Positions 39,661 to 46,219 of a stretch of 64,000 nucleotides of DNA are shown piece by piece (positions within the stretch are counted from its first letter, which is position 1; each line of letters starts with the position of its first letter). The stretch lies in contig NZ_RKHO01000001.1 of NCBI RefSeq assembly GCF_003752505.1, positions 3,224,001-3,288,000 of the forward strand, read 5' to 3'. Under the pieces are notes generated by a model, which worked only from the letters and a program-made list of their open reading frames with translations, was not told the DNA's origin and did not search any database. Source of the stretch: Nocardioides aurantiacus. Its GTDB lineage: Bacteria > Actinomycetota > Actinomycetes > Propionibacteriales > Nocardioidaceae. The translations under genes and the position numbers were made by a program.

Positions 39661-40437
39661 TCAGGAGCCGAAGCGGCGCTCGCGGGCGGCGTACGCCCGG
39701 ACGGCACGGAGGAAGTCGACCTTGCGGAAGTCGGGCCAGTAGGCCTCGCAGAAGTAGAACTCGCTCTGCGCGCTCTGCCACAGCAGGAACCCGCCCAGGC
39801 GCTGCTCGCCGCTGGTGCGGATCACGAGGTCGGGGTCGGGCTGGCCCTTGGTGTAGAGGTGCTCGGCGATGTGCTCGACGTCGATCACCTCGGCGAGCTC
39901 CTCCAGCGTGGTGCCACGGCCGGCGTGCTCGTGGAGCAGCGAGCGCACGGCGTCGGCGATCTCGCGGCGCCCGCCGTAGCCCACGGCGACGTTGACCCAG
40001 ATGCCGTCGACCTCGCGGGTGGACTCGGCGGCGGCCTTGAGCCGCTCGGCGACCGGGGAGGGCAGCAGGTCGAGCGCGCCCACGGGGTTGATCCGCCAGC
40101 GACCCTGCGCGGCGAGCGACTCCACGACGTCGCCGATGATGCCGAGGAGGTCCGTGAGCTCCTCGTCGGGGCGGTTGAGGTTGTCGGTGGACAGCAGCCA
40201 CAGCGTGACCACCTCGACGCCGATCTCCTCGCACCACCCGAGCAGCGGCTCGATGTTGGCGGCACCGGCGCGGTGCCCGTGGGCGGTGTCGGCACCCACC
40301 GACCGGGCCCAGCGACGGTTGCCGTCGAGCATCACCCCGACGTGGTGCGGGATGCGCTCGGGCGGGAGGCGGCGCACGACCCGTGCCTCGTAGGCCGGGT
40401 ACAGCACCCGCCGCAGACCCTGCTTCCACGCCGCCAC
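39661..40437 (-). CDS. uppS: cis-isoprenyl diphosphate synthase (UppS-like, Rv1086-type)
   Basis: A 258-residue cis-prenyltransferase. It has GVMLDGNRRWARSVG with the catalytic Asp, GHRAGAANIEPLLGWCEEIGV, TLWLLSTDNLNRP, and the C-terminal PDLVIRTSGEQRLGGFLLWQSAQSEFYF. It condenses IPP onto allylic diphosphates to make lipid-carrier precursors. Its neighbour is a hemolysin III gene in divergent orientation, the same pair as M. tuberculosis Rv1085c-Rv1086 (from memory), and Rv1086 is the short Z-farnesyl diphosphate synthase; product length here is undetermined. Start codon GTG. Confidence 0.93.
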   Translation of the reverse strand: MAAWKQGLRRVLYPAYEARVVRRLPPERIPHHVGVMLDGNRRWARSVGADTAHGHRAGAANIEPLLGWCEEIGVEVVTLWLLSTDNLNRPDEELTDLLGIIGDVVESLAAQGRWRINPVGALDLLPSPVAERLKAAAESTREVDGIWVNVAVGYGGRREIADAVRSLLHEHAGRGTTLEELAEVIDVEHIAEHLYTKGQPDPDLVIRTSGEQRLGGFLLWQSAQSEFYFCEAYWPDFRKVDFLRAVRAYAARERRFGS

Positions 40438-40532
40438 GGCTGCGACTGTACTCGTCGCGAGGCCGTGTGAGGTCGACCTCAGCGCCCGCCGAAGGCGTGC
40501 CTCGGGGCGCTCCGGCTCCGTACGCTTCGGGC

Positions 40533-41270
40533 ATGGCCCCTGACCGACCGCTGCCCGACCGAGCCCGCGACCGCGTGAGCGAGCGCGGCCACGAGGCCGC
40601 CGAGCAGGTCCGCGACAAGGTCCGCGACGTCGCCGAGGACGTCAAGCCCAAGCTGCGCGGCTGGCTGCACGCCGGCACCGCTCCCCTGGCGCTCGCGGCC
40701 GGCATCGTGCTGCTGGTGCTCTCGCCGACCGTCACCACCCGCGTCGGCTCGGCGATCTTCGCCGGCACCGCGCTGCTGCTGTTCGCGGTCTCCGCGATCT
40801 ACCACCGCGGCACCTGGTCACCCCGCGCGATGGCCTTCCTGCGGCGCTTCGACCACTCCAACATCTTCCTGCTGATCGCGGGCTCCTACACGCCCTTCAC
40901 GCTGATCCTCCTGGAGGACCCCGAGCGCACCGCGCTGCTCGCCATCGTGTGGACCGGCGCGGTCCTGGGCGTGCTGTTCCGGATCTTCTGGAGCCACGCG
41001 CCGCGCTGGATCTACACCCCGATCTACGTCGCGCTGGGCTGGGTGGCGATCTTCTACGCCGGCGACCTCGGCTCCGGCGGTCCCGCCGTCACCACCCTGC
41101 TCGTCGTCGGCGGCGGGCTCTACACGGTGGGGGGCCTGGTCTACGGCCTGAAGAAGCCCGACCCCTTCCCCACCTGGTTCGGCTTCCACGAGGTCTTCCA
41201 CACCCTCACGATCGCGGCCTTCGTCTGCCACTACGTGGCGGCCAGCATCGCGACGTACTCCCTGCGCTGA
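40533..41270 (+). CDS. hemolysin III / PAQR-family membrane protein (TrhA/YqfA)
   Basis: A 245-residue protein with a charged amphipathic N-terminus (residues 1-45, PDRARDRVSERGHEAAEQVRDKVRDVAEDVKPK style) followed by seven transmembrane helices. Family metal-site motifs are SAIYHRGTW near residue 88, RFDHSNIFLLIAGSYTPF and the late FGFHEVFHTLTI. PAQR proteins are probable zinc-dependent hydrolases affecting membrane lipid homeostasis; the hemolysin name is historical. It diverges from uppS over 95 bp and ends at two hairpins. Confidence 0.92.
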   Translation: MAPDRPLPDRARDRVSERGHEAAEQVRDKVRDVAEDVKPKLRGWLHAGTAPLALAAGIVLLVLSPTVTTRVGSAIFAGTALLLFAVSAIYHRGTWSPRAMAFLRRFDHSNIFLLIAGSYTPFTLILLEDPERTALLAIVWTGAVLGVLFRIFWSHAPRWIYTPIYVALGWVAIFYAGDLGSGGPAVTTLLVVGGGLYTVGGLVYGLKKPDPFPTWFGFHEVFHTLTIAAFVCHYVAASIATYSLR

Positions 41271-41280
41271 GGGCGTCGCC

Positions 41281-41327
41281 CCGCTCCCGCTGGTCGGTGC
41301 GCGGCACGCCGTCACCGTCGGGAGCGG
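41281..41327 (+). terminator. hairpin after the hemolysin III gene
   Basis: Exact 9-bp arms CCGCTCCCG (41281-41289) and CGGGAGCGG (41319-41327) begin 10 bp past the stop. The loop is long (29 nt), so confidence is moderate. Confidence 0.5.
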
Positions 41328-41367
41328 CCGCACACCACGCGCACCGAGAACCTCCCGGCAGCACGAC

Positions 41368-41397
41368 GCCCCGCCTCCGGCGAACCGGGGACGGGGC
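41368..41397. terminator. bidirectional terminator between hemolysin III and csbD-like genes
   Basis: GCCCCGCCTCCGG and CCGGGGACGGGGC pair with one mismatch and one wobble around a CGAA tetraloop. It lies 18 bp past the stop of the CsbD-like gene. Confidence 0.75.
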
Positions 41398-41415
41398 GGC
41401 GCTGCGAGGTGGAGG

Positions 41416-41589
41416 TCAGCCCTTGAAGGCGTCCTTCACGTTCTCGCCGGCCTGCTTGGTAGAGGCCTTCGTCTGGTCGGCCTTGCCCTCGGCCTTGAGC
41501 TGGTCGTCGTTCTTGGCGTCGCCCAGCGCCTCCTTGGCCTTGCCCTTGAGGTCTTCAGCGGTGTTCTTGGCCTTGTCGGCGAGTCCCAT
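41416..41589 (-). CDS. CsbD-family stress protein
   Basis: A 57-residue, highly charged helical protein (MGLADKAKNTAEDLKGKAKEALGDAKNDDQ style) matching CsbD/YjbJ, small general-stress proteins of unknown mechanism. It is the most downstream gene of the Asp23 envelope-stress cluster but has its own 65-bp upstream gap with an ECF-like promoter candidate (41604-41628), so it may be an independently transcribed member of the same stress response. Confidence 0.88.
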   Translation of the reverse strand: MGLADKAKNTAEDLKGKAKEALGDAKNDDQLKAEGKADQTKASTKQAGENVKDAFKG

Positions 41590-41603
41590 GATGGTTCCTC
41601 TCG

Positions 41604-41628
41604 TGTCGGGTGTTGGTTGGTGCGTTCC
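41604..41628 (-). promoter_or_regulatory. candidate ECF-type promoter of the csbD-like gene
   Basis: On the minus strand GGAAC is followed after 15 bp by CGACA. A similarly spaced CAACC-N15-CGACA lies upstream of the Asp23 operon (44512-44536). ECF promoters typically carry an AAC -35 core and a CG-containing -10. It is suggestive only. Confidence 0.3.
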
Positions 41629-41654
41629 CCAAACGTCCGGGATCGAACGTGTGG

Positions 41655-42224
41655 TCAGTGGGCGCGGACGAGTCCGCGGCTGCGAGCGGCGACCCGGAGC
41701 TCGACGCTGCAGCGCACGTCGTCCCGGTCGAGCACCTCGCGCAGCTGGGCCGACACGAGGTCGGCCTGCCGCGCGACGACGCCGAGGTCGGCGTCGGGCT
41801 CGATGGTCGCGGTGAGGCGGGCGACCAGCTGGCCGCGGTCGCGCACGACCGTGCCGCGGGCGCTGCGCACACCGATGGTGTCGGCCAGCGCGTCGGCAGC
41901 GGCACCGGCGACCTGGCCCGCGTTGACGTCCAGGCGGCCGCCGGAGCCTGAGCCGGAGAGGTGCAGCCGGGACACCGTGGGCCGACCCAGGTGGGCCAGG
42001 ATCCAGCGCAGGCCGAGCAGCGCCAGCACGATGCCGACGAGCGCGGCGACCCACGGGAACCAGGCGGCCTCCACGGCGTCGCGGACGACCGCGAGGTCGA
42101 GCCGGTCGCCGAACGGGCTGCGCCCGCTCCACCAGTACGCCGCGGCGGCTCCGCCCGCGAGCAGCAGCAGCGAGAGCAGCAGCGTGGCGACGCGGTCGAC
42201 GAACAGGGTGCGTCGGGAGGTCAT
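41655..42224 (-). CDS. AmaP-like membrane anchor of the Asp23 locus
   Basis: A 189-residue protein. Two transmembrane helices (about residues 9-31 and 54-75) are separated by a short extracytoplasmic loop, followed by a cytoplasmic domain with VNAGQVAGAAADALADTIGVRSARG and LVARLTATIEPDADLGVVARQADLVSAQLREVL. It resembles AmaP, the membrane anchor of Asp23 in staphylococci, in size and layout. It overlaps the DUF6286 stop by 4 bp. It probably tethers Asp23-like proteins to the membrane (inference). Confidence 0.75.
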   Translation of the reverse strand: MTSRRTLFVDRVATLLLSLLLLAGGAAAAYWWSGRSPFGDRLDLAVVRDAVEAAWFPWVAALVGIVLALLGLRWILAHLGRPTVSRLHLSGSGSGGRLDVNAGQVAGAAADALADTIGVRSARGTVVRDRGQLVARLTATIEPDADLGVVARQADLVSAQLREVLDRDDVRCSVELRVAARSRGLVRAH

Positions 42225-42808
42225 GACACTCCTTCGTTGCGGACGGAGACCGAGAGCCGGGGGCCGTGCTGCAGCGCGTGCAGCGTCGGCTGGAGCCGGG
42301 ACTCGATGTCGGATCGGATGGTGGCGTCGCGGTCCTTGGCGGCCACGCTGGTGGCGACCACGCGGAGCTTGCGACGCGAGGCCTTGACGCTCACGTCGGT
42401 CACGCCGTCGGTGCCCTCCACCGCCGCCTCGGCGACACGGGAGAGGTCGCCGGTGCGCAGCCGCACGCCGGTCGTGGCGTCGAGCTCGATGGCCTTGCGG
42501 GGGCGACGCTTGAAGGCGATCGGCAGGACCAGCAGGCCGAGCACGATCGCGACGATCGCCACGACGAGGACCACCGGGGTGTCGGAGCGAGTGCCGTCGA
42601 CGGCGTCGACGGCACTCGTGGTCCACGGGGCCTGGCTGATCGCGCCGGTGCTGCTCAGCAGCGCCTGGACGCCGACGGCGCCGAGGGCGATCAGGCCGAG
42701 CGCCACGAGCTGGGCGACGAGCGGCGAGGCGCCCACCCCGACGGGCGGCTTGGCCGCGCGCAGGGCGTCGTCCGCCGGTGGGCGGGTCTCGCTCGCGGAC
42801 TGGGTCAT
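42221..42808 (-). CDS. DUF6286 membrane protein of the Asp23 locus
   Basis: A 195-residue protein with a Pro-rich cytoplasmic leader, two transmembrane helices (about residues 30-54 and 77-98) and a C-terminal domain (RKAIELDATTGVRLRTGDLSRVAEAAVEGTDGVTDVSVKA) that matches DUF6286. It has the same overall layout as the AmaP-like gene product encoded next, and the two probably form a membrane platform. Translation is coupled through a 4-bp overlap. Confidence 0.75.
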   Translation of the reverse strand: MTQSASETRPPADDALRAAKPPVGVGASPLVAQLVALGLIALGAVGVQALLSSTGAISQAPWTTSAVDAVDGTRSDTPVVLVVAIVAIVLGLLVLPIAFKRRPRKAIELDATTGVRLRTGDLSRVAEAAVEGTDGVTDVSVKASRRKLRVVATSVAAKDRDATIRSDIESRLQPTLHALQHGPRLSVSVRNEGVS

Positions 42809-42842
42809 GACGAGAGGTCCTCTCGGGTGGTGGGGGGCCGCG

Positions 42843-43211
42843 TCACAGGACGCGACGGGAGGGGGCGGTGCTGTGGACCACGTCGGCGACGGTGACGTCG
42901 ACCGCCGTGACCTCGACACCGGTGAGGGTGTGGACCCGCTCCCCGACGTGGTCGCGGACGCGCGCGGTGAGCTGGGAGAGCGACGCGGGCCAGACCGCCC
43001 CGACCTCGACGGAGATGCGCGAGGTGCGGCCGGCCACGACGGCCTCGGCGCTGGGGAGCCTGCCGCGGACGAGACGGCCGAAGCCGCCACGCGAGTCCAC
43101 GGTCGACTCGACCTCGCCCGCAGCGGCCGAGGCGATGCGCTCCACGACCCGGTCGGCGATGACCGTGCGGCCGCGCTCCTCGGGGGCCGGCAGGGTCTCG
43201 ACCTCAGCCAC
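42843..43211 (-). CDS. Asp23/Gls24-family envelope stress protein
   Basis: A 122-residue soluble protein with the Asp23 pattern: GRTVIADRVVERIASAAAGEVESTVDS, a central SVEVGAVWPASLSQLTARVRDHVGERVHTLTG and the terminal VEVTAVDVTVADVV strand. Asp23 proteins sit at the cytoplasmic membrane surface and respond to cell-wall stress. The 5' end overlaps the upstream small membrane-protein gene by 8 bp. Confidence 0.85.
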   Translation of the reverse strand: MAEVETLPAPEERGRTVIADRVVERIASAAAGEVESTVDSRGGFGRLVRGRLPSAEAVVAGRTSRISVEVGAVWPASLSQLTARVRDHVGERVHTLTGVEVTAVDVTVADVVHSTAPSRRVL

Positions 43212-43383
43212 GGTCGCGCTTCCCGAACACCTGGCTCAGGTCGACCTCGCCGTCGAAGTGGCCGCCGATGACGTAGCCGGCGGTGCCGAGCACGAGCGCG
43301 ATCAGGAAGCCGACGAGGCCGCCGGCGGCGGCGGCGATGGCCAGCAGGAGGCCGGCGATGAGGCCGATGGTGGAGGTGGTCAT
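43204..43383 (-). CDS. small two-helix membrane protein of the Asp23 locus
   Basis: A 59-residue protein (MTTSTIGLIAGLLLAIAAAA...) with one long or two short transmembrane helices spanning residues 5-42 and an acidic/basic tail GHFDGEVDLSQVFGKRDRG. Similar in size to DUF2273-type proteins found in Asp23 operons of other bacteria, though sequence identity was not checked. It overlaps the following Asp23 gene by 8 bp. Confidence 0.75.
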   Translation of the reverse strand: MTTSTIGLIAGLLLAIAAAAGGLVGFLIALVLGTAGYVIGGHFDGEVDLSQVFGKRDRG

Positions 43384-43436
43384 GTCAGGGACTCCTTGTG
43401 AGGGGACGAGAGGGGCGAGAGGGGTGGTGGGGCAGG

Positions 43437-43754
43437 TCAGAGGTCGGTCCAGCGACGGGCGCCGGGCCAGCCGGGTGGCAGCCGCGAGCGCAGCACTCGG
43501 GTGCGGTGGCCGACCACGCGGCGGGCGCGGGTGGCCCGCCGGGCGAGCGGCTGCCACCGTCCGGGCGGTCGCAGCTCGACCTGGGGTGAGGTGCCGGCCG
43601 GGCCGTCGTAGGCCGCGTCCACGGCCGCCAGCTCCCGCTGGAGCACCTCGGGGTCGCCGCCCACGTCGGGGTGGTGGCGACGGATGACGGCGCGCCGGGC
43701 CGCGGCCCGGGCCCTCTCGGACCCGGGCGACGCGGCCCCGCGCCGGTCGGTCAC
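43437..43754 (-). CDS. small J-domain-like protein
   Basis: A 105-residue basic protein. Residues 14-50 (RARAAARRAVIRRHHPDVGGDPEVLQRELAAVDAAYD style) carry the HPD tripeptide and flanking helices characteristic of DnaJ J-domains, but the domain is truncated at its N-terminus and the remainder is an Arg-rich tail. It might recruit DnaK to the envelope-stress complex (speculative). GTG start; 4-bp overlap with the preceding gene. Confidence 0.65.
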   Translation of the reverse strand: MTDRRGAASPGSERARAAARRAVIRRHHPDVGGDPEVLQRELAAVDAAYDGPAGTSPQVELRPPGRWQPLARRATRARRVVGHRTRVLRSRLPPGWPGARRWTDL

Positions 43755-44056
43755 GCCGGGGACACGTCCTCGACGACGACGTGGACCTCGTCACCGGTGA
43801 CCGCCTCGACGGCGGCACGCACCTGCGTGGCCGCCTCGAGGATGGCCGTGCCCATGGCGACGGTGACGTGGACCTCGGTGACGCCGTCGCGCTGCCGGAC
43901 CCCGGCGACGCTGCGCCCGGGCAGGTAGGTCGCGACCTCGCCGTAGGAACCGGCGTGGAGGCCGGTCACCCCGGGGACGCGGACGACCGCGTCGGCCACC
44001 CGGTCCACGGGGTCCGGCTCACCGGCTGTCTCACCGGGCAGGTCGACGGACGTCAC
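43751..44056 (-). CDS. Asp23/Gls24-like protein (short)
   Basis: A 101-residue protein with PVDRVADAVVRVPGVTGLHAGSYGEVATYLPG and VTEVHVTVAMGTAILEAATQVRAAVEAVTGDEVHVVVEDV, which follow the strand-helix-strand pattern of Asp23/Gls24 proteins. It starts at GTG overlapping the upstream Asp23 stop (GTGA) and overlaps the J-like gene by 4 bp, so the first three genes are strictly coupled. The cellular role is inferred from locus context. Confidence 0.75.
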   Translation of the reverse strand: MTSVDLPGETAGEPDPVDRVADAVVRVPGVTGLHAGSYGEVATYLPGRSVAGVRQRDGVTEVHVTVAMGTAILEAATQVRAAVEAVTGDEVHVVVEDVSPA

Positions 44057-44493
44057 TGGACGCGCGGCTCGCTCGAGGTGTCCTCGGTGCGCTCCTCGGT
44101 CTCCAGGTGCACGTCCTGGATCTCGATGTTGACCTCGGTGACCTCGAGCCCGGTCATGCGCTCGATCGAGGAGATCACGTTGCGGCGGATGCCGGTGGCC
44201 AGGTCGGCCAGGCTCACGCCGTACTCCGCGACCAGCTGCACGTCGACCGCGGCCTGGCGCTCGCCGACCTCGACGGAGACGCCCTGCGAGTGGTTGGTGC
44301 TGCTGCCGGGGATGCGCTCGCGGAGCGCGCCGACGGCGCGGGCGGCGCCGCCACCGAGGGCGTGGACGCCGGCGACCTCACGGGCGGCGATGCCGGCGAT
44401 CTTCGAGACCACGGTGTCGGCGATCGTGGTGCGGCCGTCCTTGCCCACGAGGGTGCTGGGGGTGGCGGTCTTCTCTACGGACTTGTCGGTCAT
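44053..44493 (-). CDS. Asp23/Gls24-family envelope stress protein
   Basis: A 146-residue protein and the best Asp23 match in the window: GRTTIADTVVSKIAGIAAREVAGVHALGG near residue 20, VSVEVGERQAAVDVQLVAEYGVSLADLATGIRRNVISSIERMTGLEVTEVNIEIQDVHL near residues 70-128. It is the first gene of the seven-gene minus-strand operon and diverges from the ECF sigma gene over 171 bp. It probably forms membrane-associated assemblies with the downstream anchors. Confidence 0.92.
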   Translation of the reverse strand: MTDKSVEKTATPSTLVGKDGRTTIADTVVSKIAGIAAREVAGVHALGGGAARAVGALRERIPGSSTNHSQGVSVEVGERQAAVDVQLVAEYGVSLADLATGIRRNVISSIERMTGLEVTEVNIEIQDVHLETEERTEDTSSEPRVQ

Positions 44494-44511
44494 GTGATCC
44501 GTCCTTCGCGA

Positions 44512-44536
44512 TGTCGTGTGTGGTGTACGCAGGTTG
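44512..44536 (-). promoter_or_regulatory. candidate ECF-type promoter of the Asp23 operon
   Basis: On the minus strand CAACC is followed after 15 bp by CGACA, ending 18 bp before the asp23 start codon. The same -10-like pentamer and spacing precede the csbD-like gene (41604-41628). The divergent sigma factor is the obvious candidate to read it. Confidence 0.3.
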
Positions 44537-44567
44537 GACGGGCCGAGGTCGCGGATCGTCACGCTAC

Positions 44568-44583
44568 TGTGACCCACCTCACA
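44568..44583. promoter_or_regulatory. perfect TGTGA-N6-TCACA (CRP/GlxR-type) site
   Basis: TGTGACCCACCTCACA is an exact match to the CRP-family consensus half-sites with 6-bp spacing, extended by a flanking C and G. It lies between the divergent Asp23 operon and the sigma factor gene, 75 bp upstream of the first and 82 bp upstream of the second. A Crp/GlxR-like regulator could link carbon status to this locus. Confidence 0.5.
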
Positions 44584-44600
44584 GGTGCATGCTCGGCGTC

Positions 44601-44649
44601 GCCCTGGGCACACCCAGGGCCGGGGACGAGGCACCGCACCCACGTGCGG
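44601..44649 (+). promoter_or_regulatory. two hairpins in the sigma-factor mRNA leader
   Basis: GCCCTGGG/CCCAGGGC with a CACA loop (44601-44620) and CCGCAC/GTGCGG with a 4-nt loop (44634-44649) precede the ribosome-binding site GGAGGAGG by 1 bp. The second hairpin could limit or time translation initiation. Confidence 0.45.
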
Positions 44650-44664
44650 CGGAGGAGGACGACG

Positions 44665-45264
44665 GTGTCCGACGAGGGTGAGGCGACGACGTCCGACGTC
44701 GCCGCGGCCACGCAGCAGGCGCTCGCACGGCGCGCCGGGCTGGGCGACCGCGCGGCCTACGAGGAGCTGTTCCGTCGGCTCTTCCCCGCCACCTACCGCT
44801 TCGCGCTGCGGATGCTCGACCACGAGACCGCCCTGGCCGACGACGCGGTCCAGGAGGCCTGGGTCAAGGCCTGGCGCGGCCTGCCCGACTTCCGCGGCAC
44901 GTCGACCTTCTCGACCTGGCTGTTCTCGATCGTCTCCCGCGAGGCCCTGGAGGTACGCCGCCGCCGCCGGCCGGTCGCCGTGGACAGCGAGATCCTCGAG
45001 CCGATCATCGACCGCTCCACCCACCGCGCCGCGGCCTCGCAGGACCCGGCCCAGTCGGTGCTGGCCGCGGAGCTGTGGGAGACGTTGAACCTCGCCCTGC
45101 TGGAACTACCGTGGCGACAGCGGGCCAGCTGGCTGCTGCGCGAGCTCGAGGGTTTCTCCTACGACGAGATCGCGCGGGTACTGGACACCACCCCCGGAGT
45201 CGTCCGTGGCCAGCTGCACCGGGCCCGACGAACCCTCGCGATCAGGATGGAGCAGTGGCGATGA
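44665..45264 (+). CDS. ECF-type RNA polymerase sigma factor
   Basis: A 199-residue sigma-70 family protein with regions 2 and 4 only. Region 2: YEELFRRLFPATYRFALRMLDHETALADDAVQEAWVKAWRGLPDFRG; region 4: LELPWRQRASWLLRELEGFSYDEIARVLDTTPGVVRGQLHRARRTL with the DNA-binding helix at the end. The GTG start has GGAGGAGG 7 nt upstream. Its stop overlaps the next gene (ATGA). Divergence from the Asp23 operon suggests it drives that envelope-stress operon. Confidence 0.92.
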   Translation: MSDEGEATTSDVAAATQQALARRAGLGDRAAYEELFRRLFPATYRFALRMLDHETALADDAVQEAWVKAWRGLPDFRGTSTFSTWLFSIVSREALEVRRRRRPVAVDSEILEPIIDRSTHRAAASQDPAQSVLAAELWETLNLALLELPWRQRASWLLRELEGFSYDEIARVLDTTPGVVRGQLHRARRTLAIRMEQWR

Positions 45265-45806
45265 GCGCCTCACCGCACCACCACGACGGGTCCACCCCCC
45301 TCGACCCCGCCGCCGAGGACGTCGCCCCGTCGGGCGCCCGGGCCCTCGACGACGCCACCCGGCTGCTGCGCGAGCAGCCCCCGCACCCCCGCGCCGTGGA
45401 GATCGCCGACCGCGTCCTGCAGCGCTCGCTGCGGACCCCCCGCCCCGCCGAGCTGGTCCGGGGCCGTGGCGCGATGTCCTTCCTGCGCGTCTCCTCGCTC
45501 GTGCTCGTCGAGCGCCTGCGCGAGCACGTCGACGCCCACCTCGACGGCGGCGCCGTCGGCCGGGTGCTGCTCGACGTCGAGCGCGGCGGCCGGCTCGACG
45601 CGGTCACCATCGAGCTGCTGGTGCGCTACGGCTCCGACATCCTCACCCTCGGCGACCGGACCCGCCGGCTGGCGGCCGAGGCGCTCGCCGAGACGCTGGG
45701 GGCGCCGGCCGACGGCACCGAGCTGGTCACGATGGCGGTCAGCCACGTGCACGTCAGCGACGTCACCGTCGGCGACCCCCACCTGGTGGACCCCAGCGAC
45801 GAGTAG
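45261..45806 (+). CDS. Asp23-like protein cotranslated with the sigma factor
   Basis: A 181-residue protein without membrane helices or zinc-binding anti-sigma motif. The C-terminal half (RLDAVTIELLVRYGSDILTLGDRTRRLAAEALAETLG...VSHVHVSDVTVGD) follows the Asp23 pattern seen in the 44053 gene product (AAVDVQLVAEYGVSLADL...VNIEIQDV), and EIADRVLQRSLRTPRPAELVRG corresponds to the N-terminal helix. It starts inside the sigma stop codon, the place where an anti-sigma factor gene normally lies, so it may regulate the sigma factor. The fold assignment is by eye. Confidence 0.7.
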   Translation: MSASPHHHDGSTPLDPAAEDVAPSGARALDDATRLLREQPPHPRAVEIADRVLQRSLRTPRPAELVRGRGAMSFLRVSSLVLVERLREHVDAHLDGGAVGRVLLDVERGGRLDAVTIELLVRYGSDILTLGDRTRRLAAEALAETLGAPADGTELVTMAVSHVHVSDVTVGDPHLVDPSDE

Positions 45807-45828
45807 GCCCGCTCGTTAGGCTGGTGCG

Positions 45829-46215
45829 ATGCCGACCCTCGAGCTGACCGGTGAGAACTTCGAGTCCAGCGTCTCGGAGCACGACGTCCTCTTCGTCGAC
45901 TTCTGGGCGAGCTGGTGCGGCCCGTGCCGCCAGTTCGCCCCGACCTACGAGGCCGCCTCCGAGGCGCACCCGGACCTCGCGTTCGGGTCGGTGAACACCG
46001 AGGAGCAGCACGCGCTGGCCGCCGCGGCCCAGGTGACCTCGATCCCCACGCTGATGGCCTTCCGCGAGGGCGTCCTGGTCTTCTCCCAGCCCGGCGCGCT
46101 GCCGCCGGCCGCGCTCGACCAGCTGATCGCGGCGGTGCGCGACCTCGACATGGACGACGTCCGCCGCCAGCTCGCCCAGCAGCAGCAGTCCGACCAGCCC
46201 GGGCAGCAGGGCTAG
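45829..46215 (+). CDS. trxA: thioredoxin
   Basis: A 128-residue thioredoxin with the active-site motif WASWCGPCRQFAP near residue 30 and the cis-proline loop TSIPTLMAFREG. It reduces protein disulfides in the cytoplasm. The C-terminus carries an extra QQQQSDQPGQQG tail of about 15 residues absent from short thioredoxins. The start lies 22 bp after the sigma partner gene and the stop 4 bp before the methyltransferase, so it may share that transcript. Confidence 0.93.
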   Translation: MPTLELTGENFESSVSEHDVLFVDFWASWCGPCRQFAPTYEAASEAHPDLAFGSVNTEEQHALAAAAQVTSIPTLMAFREGVLVFSQPGALPPAALDQLIAAVRDLDMDDVRRQLAQQQQSDQPGQQG

Positions 46216-46219
46216 GTCC

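Noticed and set aside
43437-43754. Full DnaJ homologue
   Set aside because: Only an HPD-containing fragment of a J domain is visible; no Gly/Phe or zinc-finger region follows.
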